Origin: CAIZGX01 sp044371675 | GTDB taxonomy: Bacteria; Bacteroidota; Bacteroidia; Flavobacteriales_D; Sanyastnellaceae | Direction: 5' to 3' | DNA length: 31,829 nucleotides | Assembly (NCBI GenBank): GCA_044371675.1 | Contig: JBILTF010000016.1 | Location: forward strand, 1-31,829 | Notes under the pieces: generated by a model | The model's database searches: none | Told to the model about the DNA's origin: nothing | What the model saw: the letters and a program-made list of their open reading frames with translations, nothing else | Shown here: piece by piece, positions 8,301-15,261 of the stretch | Position numbering within the stretch: position 1 is the first letter of the stretch | How the letters are laid out: each line of letters opens with the position of its first letter | Made by a program: the position numbers and the translations under genes

Positions 8301-8751
8301 AGGTTGCTACCGTTTTAAAATCACAGACACAGGTGGAGACGGACTTTCGTTTTTCGCTAACAACGATGGAAATGGTTATTGCAATCTAGACCGCGCGGCA
8401 GGAGCATATTTCAAACAATTCGAAAATGACTTCGGCGCTGAAATTGAACAATATTTTTATTGGAATACAAATCTTGTTGGTGTTGAAGAAGAGCAAGCCA
8501 ATGCAACGCAAATTCTACTCATGCCTAATCCTGCCAAGCAAAAAGTTAAACTCATTGCGAATGGATTTGATGAACGTTTGACTTATTCTTTGTACAACAT
8601 ACAAGGACAAGTTTGCAAACAAGAACGCATCAATCGTTCTGACAAAGCAAGTTCAATAGACATTGACTTGAATGGAATAAGTGCTGGAGTTTATTTCGTG
8701 AAAGTGCAGGACAACAACAACAGTTCCACGGTTAAATTGATTGTTGAATAA
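5305..8751 (+). CDS. Secreted peptide-N-glycosidase F-related protein with LamG insertion and T9SS tail
   Basis: This 1148-residue exported protein has a signal peptide (1-18, cut near VAQ). Residues about 25-100 resemble the start of the PNGase F fold and contain CGEWDY with Asp88, matching Asp60 of PNGase F (motif CDEWD). About 510 residues are then inserted: a beta-sandwich-like region (about 131-285) and a LamG/ConA-like domain (about 290-475). The PNGase fold resumes at RYELGRFITPY (613-623) and continues through WTWIYDVTDF, FIEGTP, CGEFC with Glu730 (equivalent to Glu206) and PQGGTW...RAGWCPG. The third catalytic acid, Glu118, falls where this protein appears shorter, so activity on N-glycans is uncertain. 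A CARDB-like region (about 840-935), a further beta domain (about 945-1050) and a T9SS type-A sorting domain (about 1068-1148, MPNPA) follow. Confidence 0.85.
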   Translation: MKHLYLFLFLALSIHSVAQPGDTTIVQTYTFEAQNNPATGYDSPGRRWFQFPASNNGVNYQKVLMYHTLKCFSDGTAGGLGFPCGEWDYLSYNYLFEHTGALDSTLQQHPHYLINNQNFSTAAIRSAAPFDIFQTEQITSTLNNPGDALSYSVGSNGQSSNAPFAGDASARYQWLYSSTELASAGVQAGNIWQIGFDLTGNAGNYQNLRIRLKQTTSSTLTALDNSAMSTYYLSNTEVNQNGTFYLTLNSPFVWDGTSNILVEVSYDGNPSELGIAALGEASNLNAIASIGNNKFVRFDGNDEIRIPASAFASISTEVTIAFWLRGDANAQPENGTTFEAKNSSNNRVLNAHLPWSNSRVYWDAGNSGGAYDRIDKAANPADYEGVWNHWAFTKNTVTGEMKAYLNGVLWHSGTGKVFPMSNITQFSIGAASTWSNFYRGDIDDFSVFSSELNEIEIQNIYSGGPNDPSLLVQYNFNNDSNGAVNDISGNNFNGYTLGNPNFISYNGYELTQGAQALDFRPKTHFTQGNTLTTAQTTNTINVEVSDAPISKIEYEIVNHNPQILNIATTYLSRWQFTYNSLGAKIDSTFAAEDEILTNDTLFYYSAPFDVVNRYELGRFITPYGIQLDLGDGWTWIYDVTDFANLLRDSVELEAGNWQELLDLKFVFIEGTPARDVKRIANVWQGNWGLGGFNNVVNEKTFTLQPNESELKLRTTLTGHGFGNDANNCGEFCYNTHSINVNGSPTFSWEIMHDCDKNPLFPQGGTWIYARAGWCPGMEGKTEEFELTPFVQNNQVSAEYNITTDPYGNYVTESQMIYYGEKNHSHDPEIEQVLAPSNWENHSRWNPICDNPKFVLRNKGSQPLTDVKISYGVIGGATEVYTWTGNLDFMESEVVELTYSDPALWTATSTTGRFFIDLGESADGADNNPSNNHAESAFTRPPVYSYLPNTDNNKLIIIFRTNASYWESAYTLYDINDNPIFTKSFTQANTTHRDTLQLNAGCYRFKITDTGGDGLSFFANNDGNGYCNLDRAAGAYFKQFENDFGAEIEQYFYWNTNLVGVEEEQANATQILLMPNPAKQKVKLIANGFDERLTYSLYNIQGQVCKQERINRSDKASSIDIDLNGISAGVYFVKVQDNNNSSTVKLIVE

Positions 8752-8752
8752 A

Positions 8753-9805
8753 CTAGACTTTATTGGTTTTAGAAAGCAATGCAGCGTCTAACAACGTTAT
8801 CGCTGCCATTGCTTCAACAATTGCTACTGCACGTGGAAGAACACATGGATCGTGCCTTCCAGCTGCTTCTAATTCAACTTCTTGATTGTTTGAATCGCGT
8901 GCGATTTGTTTCTTTCCTATGGTGCTGGTTGGCTTGAAAGCAATTTTGCATACGATATCCTTTCCATTTGAAATACCGCCTTGTATTCCACCGTCATGAT
9001 TGGTTTGAAGGGAATCGTTGTTCTCACTTCCTTTTCTAAATGTGGAAGAAAAACCGTCACCAATTTCAAATGCTTTAACTGCATTTATTGAGAGCATAGC
9101 GTGCCCTAATTGAGCATGCAGTTTATCAAAAACAGGTTCTCCCCATCCGGCCGGAACGCCTGACGAGATACATGTAATTATTCCACCGAGACTGTCTTTC
9201 TCTTCTTTGGCTTGACGAATTGCAGCTTCCATTCGAGCGGCCGTTTCTTCATGTGGACAACGAATAGCTGAGCTGTAAATCCCATCCAAATTCAATTTAT
9301 CATAAGTAACTGGAACCATGATTTTATGAACGCTACTCACATAAGCACTCACCCGAATGTTCATTCGGTTTAGCACCGACTTCGCAATTGCTCCAGCAAC
9401 CACGCGACATGCCGTCTCTCTCGCCGAGCTTCTTCCACCTCCCCTATGATCACGAATTCCAAACTTCTCTTGCCAAGTATAATCGGCGTGTCCGGGACGA
9501 AATACATCTTTCAAATTATCGTAGTCGCTAGAATTATGATCTTCGTTTTGAATGATAAAACCTATGGGCGCACCGGTAGCTATTCCATTCAAAACACCAG
9601 AAAGAATTTGAACACGATCAGATTCTTTTCGTGAAGTGGTTAGATCGCTTTGCCCCGGCTTACGTCGATCCAATTCTATTTGAATAAAAACTTCATCAAT
9701 GACAACTCCCGCAGGGCAACCGTCAACGACACCTCCAATAGCGGGACCGTGCGATTCACCAAATGTGGTAAGACGAAATAAATTTCCAAACGTGTTTCCT
9801 GCCAT
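8753..9805 (-). CDS. aroC: Chorismate synthase
   Basis: AroC catalyses the last shikimate step, converting 5-enolpyruvylshikimate-3-phosphate to chorismate with reduced FMN as cofactor. The 350-residue product has all family signatures: GESHGPAIGGVVDGCPAG (16-33) with His19, the HRGGGRSSARET block (from His120), HDGGIQGGISNG, and GRHDPCVLPRAVAIVEAM near the C-terminus. It lies nine bases after hutI. The sequence TAACTTCG, whose TAA is the hutI stop, could be the -7 element of its own near-leaderless promoter. It converges on the PNGase-like gene with a single base between the stop codons. The pairing with hutI has no obvious metabolic meaning. Confidence 0.98.
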   Translation of the reverse strand: MAGNTFGNLFRLTTFGESHGPAIGGVVDGCPAGVVIDEVFIQIELDRRKPGQSDLTTSRKESDRVQILSGVLNGIATGAPIGFIIQNEDHNSSDYDNLKDVFRPGHADYTWQEKFGIRDHRGGGRSSARETACRVVAGAIAKSVLNRMNIRVSAYVSSVHKIMVPVTYDKLNLDGIYSSAIRCPHEETAARMEAAIRQAKEEKDSLGGIITCISSGVPAGWGEPVFDKLHAQLGHAMLSINAVKAFEIGDGFSSTFRKGSENNDSLQTNHDGGIQGGISNGKDIVCKIAFKPTSTIGKKQIARDSNNQEVELEAAGRHDPCVLPRAVAIVEAMAAITLLDAALLSKTNKV

Positions 9806-9809
9806 GTCG

Positions 9810-9838
9810 CGAAGTTAGTTAGCTTTTCCCTCTACAAT
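9810..9838 (-). promoter_or_regulatory. Candidate promoter of aroC inside the end of hutI
   Basis: On the minus strand ATTG (9835-9838) is followed after 17 bases by TAACTTCG (9810-9817), a TAnnTTTG-like -7 element with one change. Its first three bases are the hutI stop codon. The aroC ATG (9805) follows four bases later, so the transcript would be leaderless or nearly so. The spacing is at the short end and the call is tentative. Confidence 0.4.
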
Positions 9839-11074
9839 TTTTCCTTCAACAATTACTTGATCAATGTTGTTTTCGCCGAAGTAATAAAATAATTCAGCCA
9901 ATGAATTCAAAGGTTTTGTTATGATCAGGGAAGCTTTCTTTCCAATTGTCATACTTCCTAAAACATCTTGCACGTCCATTGCGAATGCACCGTTCAAGGT
10001 AGATGCATTTACCACTTCATTGGGCAACATGCGTTGTTGAATGCAAGCGAGACTGTTTACAAAATTCATATTTCCAGAAGGAGAAGAACCGGGATTGAAG
10101 TCAGTTGCTAAAGCGATTGGCAAACCTGCATCGATTATTTTTCGAGCTGGCGTGTATGGAATTCGCAAAAAGAATGAACACGCTGGAAGTGACACGGGCA
10201 TTGTATTTCCTTCCAACAGAACATTTACATCCTGTTCGGTGAGTTCTTCCAGATGATCAACACTGCGCGCATTTCGCTTGACCGCGGCATCTACTCCACC
10301 AATGACATTGAATTGATTTACGTGCACCTTAGCAGGAATACCTAACTCTTGAGCAGCGTCTATTAATTGATTCATTTGTGCCACGGAGAAATAGCCTTCC
10401 TCACAAAAGGCATCTACAAAATCTGCGAGTCCATCTGCAGCAACCTTTGGAAGAACTTTATTCACCATAAGATCAACAAAATCCTCTACTCTATTTTTAT
10501 ATTCAATGGGAATCGCGTGTAATGCCAAGAAAGTCGATTTAATCTCAATGGGATGCTCCAACTTTAATCGTTTAATAACGCGAAGCATTTTTAATTCGTT
10601 CTCTTCGTCGAGACCGTATCCGCTTTTAATTTCAACAGCAACGGTTCCCTGTTGCATCATCACATTCAAACGTTCAAACGCGGAAGAGAACAATTCATCT
10701 TCGCTCATAGAAGCGAGTTTCTTCGCGCTATTCAAAATACCACCACCACGCTTTGCTATTTCCTCGTATGTCAATCCGTTTAATCGATCTTCAAACTCGT
10801 CTGCGCGCGAAGCTGCAAACACGGTGTGTGTATGACTGTCGCACCAACCGGGAAGAACATACTTTCCAGCCGCATCAATGACTGTTAAATCGCGCCAATC
10901 TTCTATCCCATCAAATTCATCCATTGAGCCGAAAGCTGCGATGGTTCCGTTCTCCACTGCCAACCATGCATTTTCAATACATGGGAGCACATTCATATTC
11001 GTTCCTTTCACATGCGAGACTTCCTGAGAATGAGTCCCGTAGAGTGATTTTATGTTTTTTATGAATATTTTCAT
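9815..11074 (-). CDS. hutI: Imidazolonepropionase
   Basis: HutI hydrolyses 4-imidazolone-5-propanoate to N-formimino-L-glutamate, the third step of histidine degradation. The 419-residue protein is an amidohydrolase with the metal ligands His81 and His83 (GWCDSHTHT), His251 (VHVNQFN) and Asp325 (ATDFNPGSSPSG); SVDHLEE around His274 and LALHAIP also match. I place the start at the ATG at 11074. An upstream in-frame TTG at 11083 would add only three residues and lies within the promoter region. It precedes aroC by nine bases. No hutH, hutU or hutG is in the window, so the rest of the pathway must be elsewhere if present. A divergent tRNA promoter occupies its upstream region. Confidence 0.96.
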   Translation of the reverse strand: MKIFIKNIKSLYGTHSQEVSHVKGTNMNVLPCIENAWLAVENGTIAAFGSMDEFDGIEDWRDLTVIDAAGKYVLPGWCDSHTHTVFAASRADEFEDRLNGLTYEEIAKRGGGILNSAKKLASMSEDELFSSAFERLNVMMQQGTVAVEIKSGYGLDEENELKMLRVIKRLKLEHPIEIKSTFLALHAIPIEYKNRVEDFVDLMVNKVLPKVAADGLADFVDAFCEEGYFSVAQMNQLIDAAQELGIPAKVHVNQFNVIGGVDAAVKRNARSVDHLEELTEQDVNVLLEGNTMPVSLPACSFFLRIPYTPARKIIDAGLPIALATDFNPGSSPSGNMNFVNSLACIQQRMLPNEVVNASTLNGAFAMDVQDVLGSMTIGKKASLIITKPLNSLAELFYYFGENNIDQVIVEGKIVEGKAN

Positions 11075-11105
11075 GTTGTACAAAGATGCATTATTCTTAA
11101 ATTTG
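11075..11105 (+). promoter_or_regulatory. Promoter of the CAT tRNA (GTTG-N19-TAAATTTG)
   Basis: GTTG (11075-11078) is followed after exactly 19 bases by TAAATTTG (11098-11105), a perfect Bacteroidota -7 element. The mature tRNA begins at 11113, seven bases after the box, so transcription starts at or just before the 5' end. The promoter abuts the divergent hutI start codon. Confidence 0.75.
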
Positions 11106-11112
11106 CCGTCCC

Positions 11113-11186
11113 GCGCCTATAGCTCAGTTGGTTAGAGCAACAGACTCATAATCTGTGGGTCCCTGGTTCGAGCCCAGGTGGGCGCA
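11113..11186 (+). tRNA. tRNA with CAT anticodon, probably elongator tRNA-Met
   Basis: The 74-base cloverleaf is complete: acceptor stem GCGCCTA/TGGGCGC (one T-G wobble), D-stem GCTC/GAGC, anticodon stem ACAGA/TCTGT with loop CTCATAA and anticodon CAT at 11147-11149, T-stem CCTGG/CCAGG with TTCGAGC loop, and discriminator A. The 3' CCA is not encoded. The paired G1-C72 and the absence of the three G-C anticodon-stem pairs exclude initiator tRNA. A CAT anticodon can also belong to tRNA-Ile2 (lysidine-modified), so the Met call is likely but not certain. Confidence 0.95.
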
Positions 11187-11193
11187 CAAAGAT

Positions 11194-11216
11194 AACCCCG
11201 CACTTGCGGGGTTTTT
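11194..11216 (+). terminator. Terminator after the tRNA
   Basis: AACCCCGC (11194-11201) pairs with GCGGGGTT (11206-11213) around an ACTT loop, and a T-tract (11212-11216) follows. It lies eight bases after the tRNA. The same hairpin sits just past the stop of the opposing hydrolase gene (11224), but on that strand the T-tail is poor. Confidence 0.88.
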
Positions 11217-11223
11217 CATTTCA

Positions 11224-12384
11224 TTATTCAACAATAACCTTTTGAGTTGCTATTGATTTTTCATTCGAAAGTTTCACCCAATAAACTCCAGATTTTAACT
11301 TCTCGTTTACGTTGAAAATTTCTTGTTGTAAAAGTTTTTCCTTCACTATTATTTTTCCTGTAGCCTCGAATATTTCAATTTGATTGTAGACTTCTCCTTT
11401 CCATTGAATAGCGAATTCGCCTTCACTCGGATTTGGAAAAACACTCACTTGTTTCGACTGCACTCCACTCACATTTCCACAGAGCATGCAAGCAGCAAGA
11501 GGATCCGCTGATACAAAGGAATGAGATGTTACATAGTCTGTATATAGCGCTTCAACACATTCCGCATTTAAAAAATAACGAAGCCAAGCTGTCATCAATG
11601 TTAAATAAGCTTCTTGTTGATCTGCTCTGGCTAAACTTCCACCTAGAGGCTCTCCAAAGTCGCACAATGTGCCTGCGTTTATGTATCCGCAATGCGAGCC
11701 TCCTGTTAATGACACAAATGTTTTGCATCCTGCATTGGTTCCATCAAAAATGGGTTGATGATTATCGGCAGGAGGAGTTACTGAATCGTCGCTCCCTGAG
11801 AAAACAAGTGTATTGCAATTTACCGATGAAGCTGCTGCAATCGCGCTCGGATTAGTTTCCGCTGGGGCCAATCCCACTATTGCATCAATTAACGGGTCTG
11901 ACGCCGCTGCTATCCACGCTGCTCCTCCACCCATGCTGTGTCCGATTATTGCCTCTCTTTCTTGATGCACGATGTTGTGTAAAATCGAAGATGAATTTTG
12001 AGATTCGAGTTGAAGGGCGCGTGTTACAAATGCCAAGTCCAAACCAAAATTCTCATGACTTGGAGCAAATCCTGTTTCCGTATTCACCAATGCAACAACA
12101 AATCCGAAGGGAATTAACTGTTCCGCAATCAACGAATAATTCGCAGCTCCGATTACAAAACCATGACCTACTGCTACTGCTGGATAACCTGTTAATGCTA
12201 AAAATGAGGGGGCCAATGCTGCAATATCATCTCCTGCTGAAAGAGCCGGATAATATACTTCACATGGAATTGAACGATTGTTTCTAGTAGCATCAACGAA
12301 CGTCATCGTGGTATGTCCAAGACCTTGACCAAAAGACAGAGAGGCGCTAAGAAATCCGATAAAGAGTAAAACTACATTTTTCAT
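11224..12384 (-). CDS. Secreted cutinase/dienelactone-hydrolase-like alpha/beta hydrolase, T9SS cargo
   Basis: The 386-residue protein has a signal peptide (1-20, ending FGQ) and an alpha/beta-hydrolase domain (about 25-275). The nucleophile elbow is GHSMGGG with Ser150; the acid is Asp200 in FSGSDDSVTPP; the base is His231 in GGSHCGY. The spacing and flanking sequence resemble bacterial cutinases and polyester hydrolases (GHSMGG, then a GADLDTIAP-like strand, then an ATHF-like histidine). The aromatic residue after the LAP motif, a Trp in many of those enzymes, is absent here (LAPAETN). Several cysteines (Cys190, 220, 232, 241, 276, 299, 302) may form disulfides. A T9SS sorting domain begins at VFPNPSEGEF (315-324). 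It is the last gene of a three-gene operon, two bases after the protease. An ester substrate is likely; its identity is unknown. Confidence 0.85.
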   Translation of the reverse strand: MKNVVLLFIGFLSASLSFGQGLGHTTMTFVDATRNNRSIPCEVYYPALSAGDDIAALAPSFLALTGYPAVAVGHGFVIGAANYSLIAEQLIPFGFVVALVNTETGFAPSHENFGLDLAFVTRALQLESQNSSSILHNIVHQEREAIIGHSMGGGAAWIAAASDPLIDAIVGLAPAETNPSAIAAASSVNCNTLVFSGSDDSVTPPADNHQPIFDGTNAGCKTFVSLTGGSHCGYINAGTLCDFGEPLGGSLARADQQEAYLTLMTAWLRYFLNAECVEALYTDYVTSHSFVSADPLAACMLCGNVSGVQSKQVSVFPNPSEGEFAIQWKGEVYNQIEIFEATGKIIVKEKLLQQEIFNVNEKLKSGVYWVKLSNEKSIATQKVIVE

Positions 12385-12386
12385 AT

Positions 12387-14054
12387 TTATTTCTTTTGAA
12401 GGGGAACTACTTGAATTCCTTGAGAAGATTCAATTACAAAATAATACTGTCCAACCGGTTGAGTGGTTAAATCTAAATGGTAGATTGCCCATGGCTCACT
12501 GTAGTTGTAATCCCATTTGTAATACTTAAGAGACCTTCCACTGCTATCGTATAGGTAATGGTAATTATTAGTATTAGGGAAAATACCTTCCACTCGAATT
12601 TCAAATTGACCCTCTGAAGGCTGCGGAAAAACAAGGACCGAATGTTCATTCGGTTGACTGTAAATCTGATTGGAAAGATTGACGAAAGCCTTCCAAAAAT
12701 CAGGAATCCCGTATCCCATAGAATCATTAGGAGTTGAATACAAACTTGCGCTTTTTTCAATGGCATTGAAAATATCCATATTCGTTGCTGTTGGAAAGGC
12801 TTGCCACAGTGTGGCTGCCATTCCTGCAATAATCGGAGAGCTAAAAGACGTGCCGTTTCCCCTCGCAATTGTACTATCTGAAGCCGCGTATACCGTCTGC
12901 CTTCCCATGGCTACAATATTTGGTTTGACATCGTTCAATCCGGGCGGGTGATATCCTGAAAAGGAAGCGTGTGTGCCATTTAAGTCAACTGCCCCAACAC
13001 ACAGTACATGTTCAGCGTCCGAAGGAGCTGTAATGACGTGCCATGAATCATCGCCACTATTGCCAGCGCTGTTCACGACAAGGGTTCCTTTCAACGCGCA
13101 AATTTCCGCTGCCTGGGAAATTCGGGTGGTTGAACCATTCATATCGGAAGTTGAATAGTTCATGTAATCTTCATCAAATAGTGAGTATCCCAAACTTGAG
13201 TTTATCACATCTATTCCAATGCTATCGGCCCACTCCGCTGCTTGAATCCATGTATCCTCTTCCAGCCGAACTTCACGAAAAACATCTTCCGTTTGAAACA
13301 AATAATAGTTGGCTTCAACAGCTGTTCCGTAAAGTGAATCTTGCATGATTCCAGCCATATGACTCAAAACCATCGTTCCGTGTGTAGAAGCATCAAACAC
13401 ATTCGGCGAAGTGAAATTCAGAAAGTCATGTGTCTCAATAATACGTCCTTCTTCGAAAAGATGAGCCATGGCTGGCAATACATCAGCATTCCTGAACCCG
13501 CCATCAAAAACGGCAATGTCCATTCCTTGTCCATTCAGCCCCAATTGATGCAGCAAATGTCCGTTTAACATTTCAGTCTGACGGAAACTCGGACCATAAA
13601 AATCGTCTGAAACCATTCCCTCTTCAGACTGTGTTCCTTTATGAATTGAAATCTTTTCTAGTGGAACACTTGGCAACGATTTAACTTGAAAGACACAAGG
13701 CAGATCCTCCACTTGTTGTTTCCATACTGCCGCAACAGCAGTATCTAAAAGTTCAACAGTAATTGAATTGAACCACTTACTCTTCAACAACAAATTTGAA
13801 TTTCCTTGTTGAAGAACTTGCTGAATATAAGTTGCATTGACAGGTAGATCGAGCGAATCGAAACCCACTCCCGTTCGAATTCTTCTTTCAACGGCCTTTT
13901 CTGAGAGGTATTCTCTCGGATTTGAAAGTGAGTAAGCTGAGTTCTCTTTATCTGTGAATTGCACGAAATACGTGTTGTAAGAAGACTGTGCGAATAGCCC
14001 GTTCACCCACAAAAAAGAAGTCAGAATTAAAAGTACTTTGTAATATTTCCTCAT
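12387..14054 (-). CDS. Secreted subtilisin-like (S8) serine protease, T9SS cargo
   Basis: The 555-residue preproprotein has a signal peptide (1-23, ending FAQ), a propeptide-like region (about 25-150) with the SEKAVERRIR element typical of Bacteroidota S8 proteases, and an S8 catalytic domain. The triad is Asp184 (AVFDGGF), His225 (STHGTMV) and Ser403 (GNGTSFSSP), with oxyanion Asn332 (NSAGNSG). A C-terminal T9SS sorting domain starts at VFPQPSEGQF. All catalytic residues are present, so it should be active once exported and processed. It lies four bases after the YwqK-like gene and two before the hydrolase, in one operon. The substrate is not evident. Confidence 0.93.
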   Translation of the reverse strand: MRKYYKVLLILTSFLWVNGLFAQSSYNTYFVQFTDKENSAYSLSNPREYLSEKAVERRIRTGVGFDSLDLPVNATYIQQVLQQGNSNLLLKSKWFNSITVELLDTAVAAVWKQQVEDLPCVFQVKSLPSVPLEKISIHKGTQSEEGMVSDDFYGPSFRQTEMLNGHLLHQLGLNGQGMDIAVFDGGFRNADVLPAMAHLFEEGRIIETHDFLNFTSPNVFDASTHGTMVLSHMAGIMQDSLYGTAVEANYYLFQTEDVFREVRLEEDTWIQAAEWADSIGIDVINSSLGYSLFDEDYMNYSTSDMNGSTTRISQAAEICALKGTLVVNSAGNSGDDSWHVITAPSDAEHVLCVGAVDLNGTHASFSGYHPPGLNDVKPNIVAMGRQTVYAASDSTIARGNGTSFSSPIIAGMAATLWQAFPTATNMDIFNAIEKSASLYSTPNDSMGYGIPDFWKAFVNLSNQIYSQPNEHSVLVFPQPSEGQFEIRVEGIFPNTNNYHYLYDSSGRSLKYYKWDYNYSEPWAIYHLDLTTQPVGQYYFVIESSQGIQVVPLQKK

Positions 14055-14058
14055 AATT

Positions 14059-15135
14059 CTATTTCGTTTCTTTCAATGTTCCGTTTTCATACATCTCGGT
14101 CTTTTCCAACTCACCTGAAATTTTGAAGTATAAGACTTCTCCATTCAATTGACCGCTTAGGTATTTTCCTTTTTGCTTCACTTGTGTTCCTTTCAATTGT
14201 TCGCGATACGCAATTCCTTGAGCGACATCCTCGGGAGAAGCTGGGATTTGCTCGTATGCGCCTTTGTCGTAATACTCCACAAAAGCACCCTCTTTGTTAT
14301 AGTTCTTATATGTGTATTCAGACTGAGGAATTCCAGAGTCATAGTAGGTTTGAAAAGTTCCGTTTGCGTAATGTTTCTTTTCAATTTTATCGTTTTTGAA
14401 CCAAATCGTCAACTCGGGCAACCCTGTTTCTAGATAAAAATTCCAACCTCCATCACGCACCCCATTCACAAATTTCCCTTCCTCCTTCTTCTTTCCGCTG
14501 TCATAATTCACGACAATGTTTCCGTCGTAAATCCCATTTTTATAAATTCCTTTTTTACTCACCTTGCCTTCCACTGTATACTCCGTGAATGGTCCATTCA
14601 TCTTATCATTGAGATATACCATTTCATGCGAAACTTGTCCGTTAGAGTAGAATACCTTCGATTCACCATTCAATAAATTGTCCCTGTAGTTTTCGAACCG
14701 AATTAATCTTCCATCGGCATCAAAGAAATCCCATTTGCCTTGTTTCTGTCTTTCCCATTTTTTAGTAAGCACCTTTCCAACATATCTTCCCTTACTGTTC
14801 ACTGTTTTTCCATCGGCGTAGAAATTCACCACATCATTAATTGTTGTGTCTTGAATATGGTTTACGGTAGATTTCAACAATCCCTTTTCATTATAAAACT
14901 CAAAAACTCCAATTGGAACGCCATTTTTAAAATTCCCTTTGTAATACATGACCTTCGGGTTCGACTTGTACACACGAATCCAAACTCCCTCTCGCTTGTT
15001 GCTTGCGTTGAACAAATTGTAATCTACCCCGTAGGTTCCCGTTGGAAAAACGGTACCGGGTGCCTGTGCATATGCATTGAGCATATTCCAGCATAAAAAG
15101 AACACTAATAAGCCACCTTTCAAATTCACATTCAT
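14059..15135 (-). CDS. Exported YwqK/MORN-variant repeat protein
   Basis: The 358-residue protein has a signal peptide (1-24, ending AYAQ). It is otherwise made of repeated MORN-variant units of about 20-25 residues with the pattern G-x-W/F-x-F-Y-x-x-G-x-L/V, for example GVFEFYNEKGLLKS, GKWDFFDADGRLI, GESKVFYSNGQVS, GPFTEYTVEGKVS and GGWNFYLETGLPE. Databases often name such proteins 'YwqK family antitoxin', but no toxin gene is adjacent and this one is exported, so that name is not supported. The repeats probably form an extended beta-sheet surface for binding. It heads the operon with the protease and the hydrolase. No sorting domain is seen, so it may stay in the periplasm or outer membrane. 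Confidence 0.85.
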   Translation of the reverse strand: MNVNLKGGLLVFFLCWNMLNAYAQAPGTVFPTGTYGVDYNLFNASNKREGVWIRVYKSNPKVMYYKGNFKNGVPIGVFEFYNEKGLLKSTVNHIQDTTINDVVNFYADGKTVNSKGRYVGKVLTKKWERQKQGKWDFFDADGRLIRFENYRDNLLNGESKVFYSNGQVSHEMVYLNDKMNGPFTEYTVEGKVSKKGIYKNGIYDGNIVVNYDSGKKKEEGKFVNGVRDGGWNFYLETGLPELTIWFKNDKIEKKHYANGTFQTYYDSGIPQSEYTYKNYNKEGAFVEYYDKGAYEQIPASPEDVAQGIAYREQLKGTQVKQKGKYLSGQLNGEVLYFKISGELEKTEMYENGTLKETK

Positions 15136-15219
15136 ACTCGAAAAATTAGATTTCTTTCACAACGGAAAATTAGGCCAAAAGATTATATCTCCGTTTTAAA
15201 TCAAAAATCATTTTCAACA

Positions 15220-15242
15220 CGAAATTAGATTCACTAATTTCG
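15220..15242. promoter_or_regulatory. Inverted repeat upstream of mdh (candidate operator)
   Basis: CGAAATTAG (15220-15228) and CTAATTTCG (15234-15242) form a perfect nine-base inverted repeat around ATTCA. It ends 19 bases before the mdh ATG. The right arm contains TAATTTCG, which resembles the -7 promoter element, so a protein bound here would cover the probable mdh promoter. No T-tract follows, so a terminator is unlikely. Confidence 0.5.
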
Positions 15243-15261
15243 CAGTCTAAAATTTGAACCC

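Noticed and set aside
11074..11083. Upstream TTG start for hutI
   Set aside because: It adds only three residues and lies in the promoter region, while a good ATG follows.
11081..11088. CATCTTTG as the hutI -7 element
   Set aside because: The first base mismatches the consensus, and no TTG lies at the proper distance upstream.
13043..13348. Plus-strand open frames within the protease gene, and similar shadows elsewhere
   Set aside because: They lie antisense to well-supported genes and have no recognisable domain, signal or start context.
14059..15135. Toxin-antitoxin system based on a YwqK-family name
   Set aside because: The product has a signal peptide and MORN-like repeats, and no toxin gene is adjacent.
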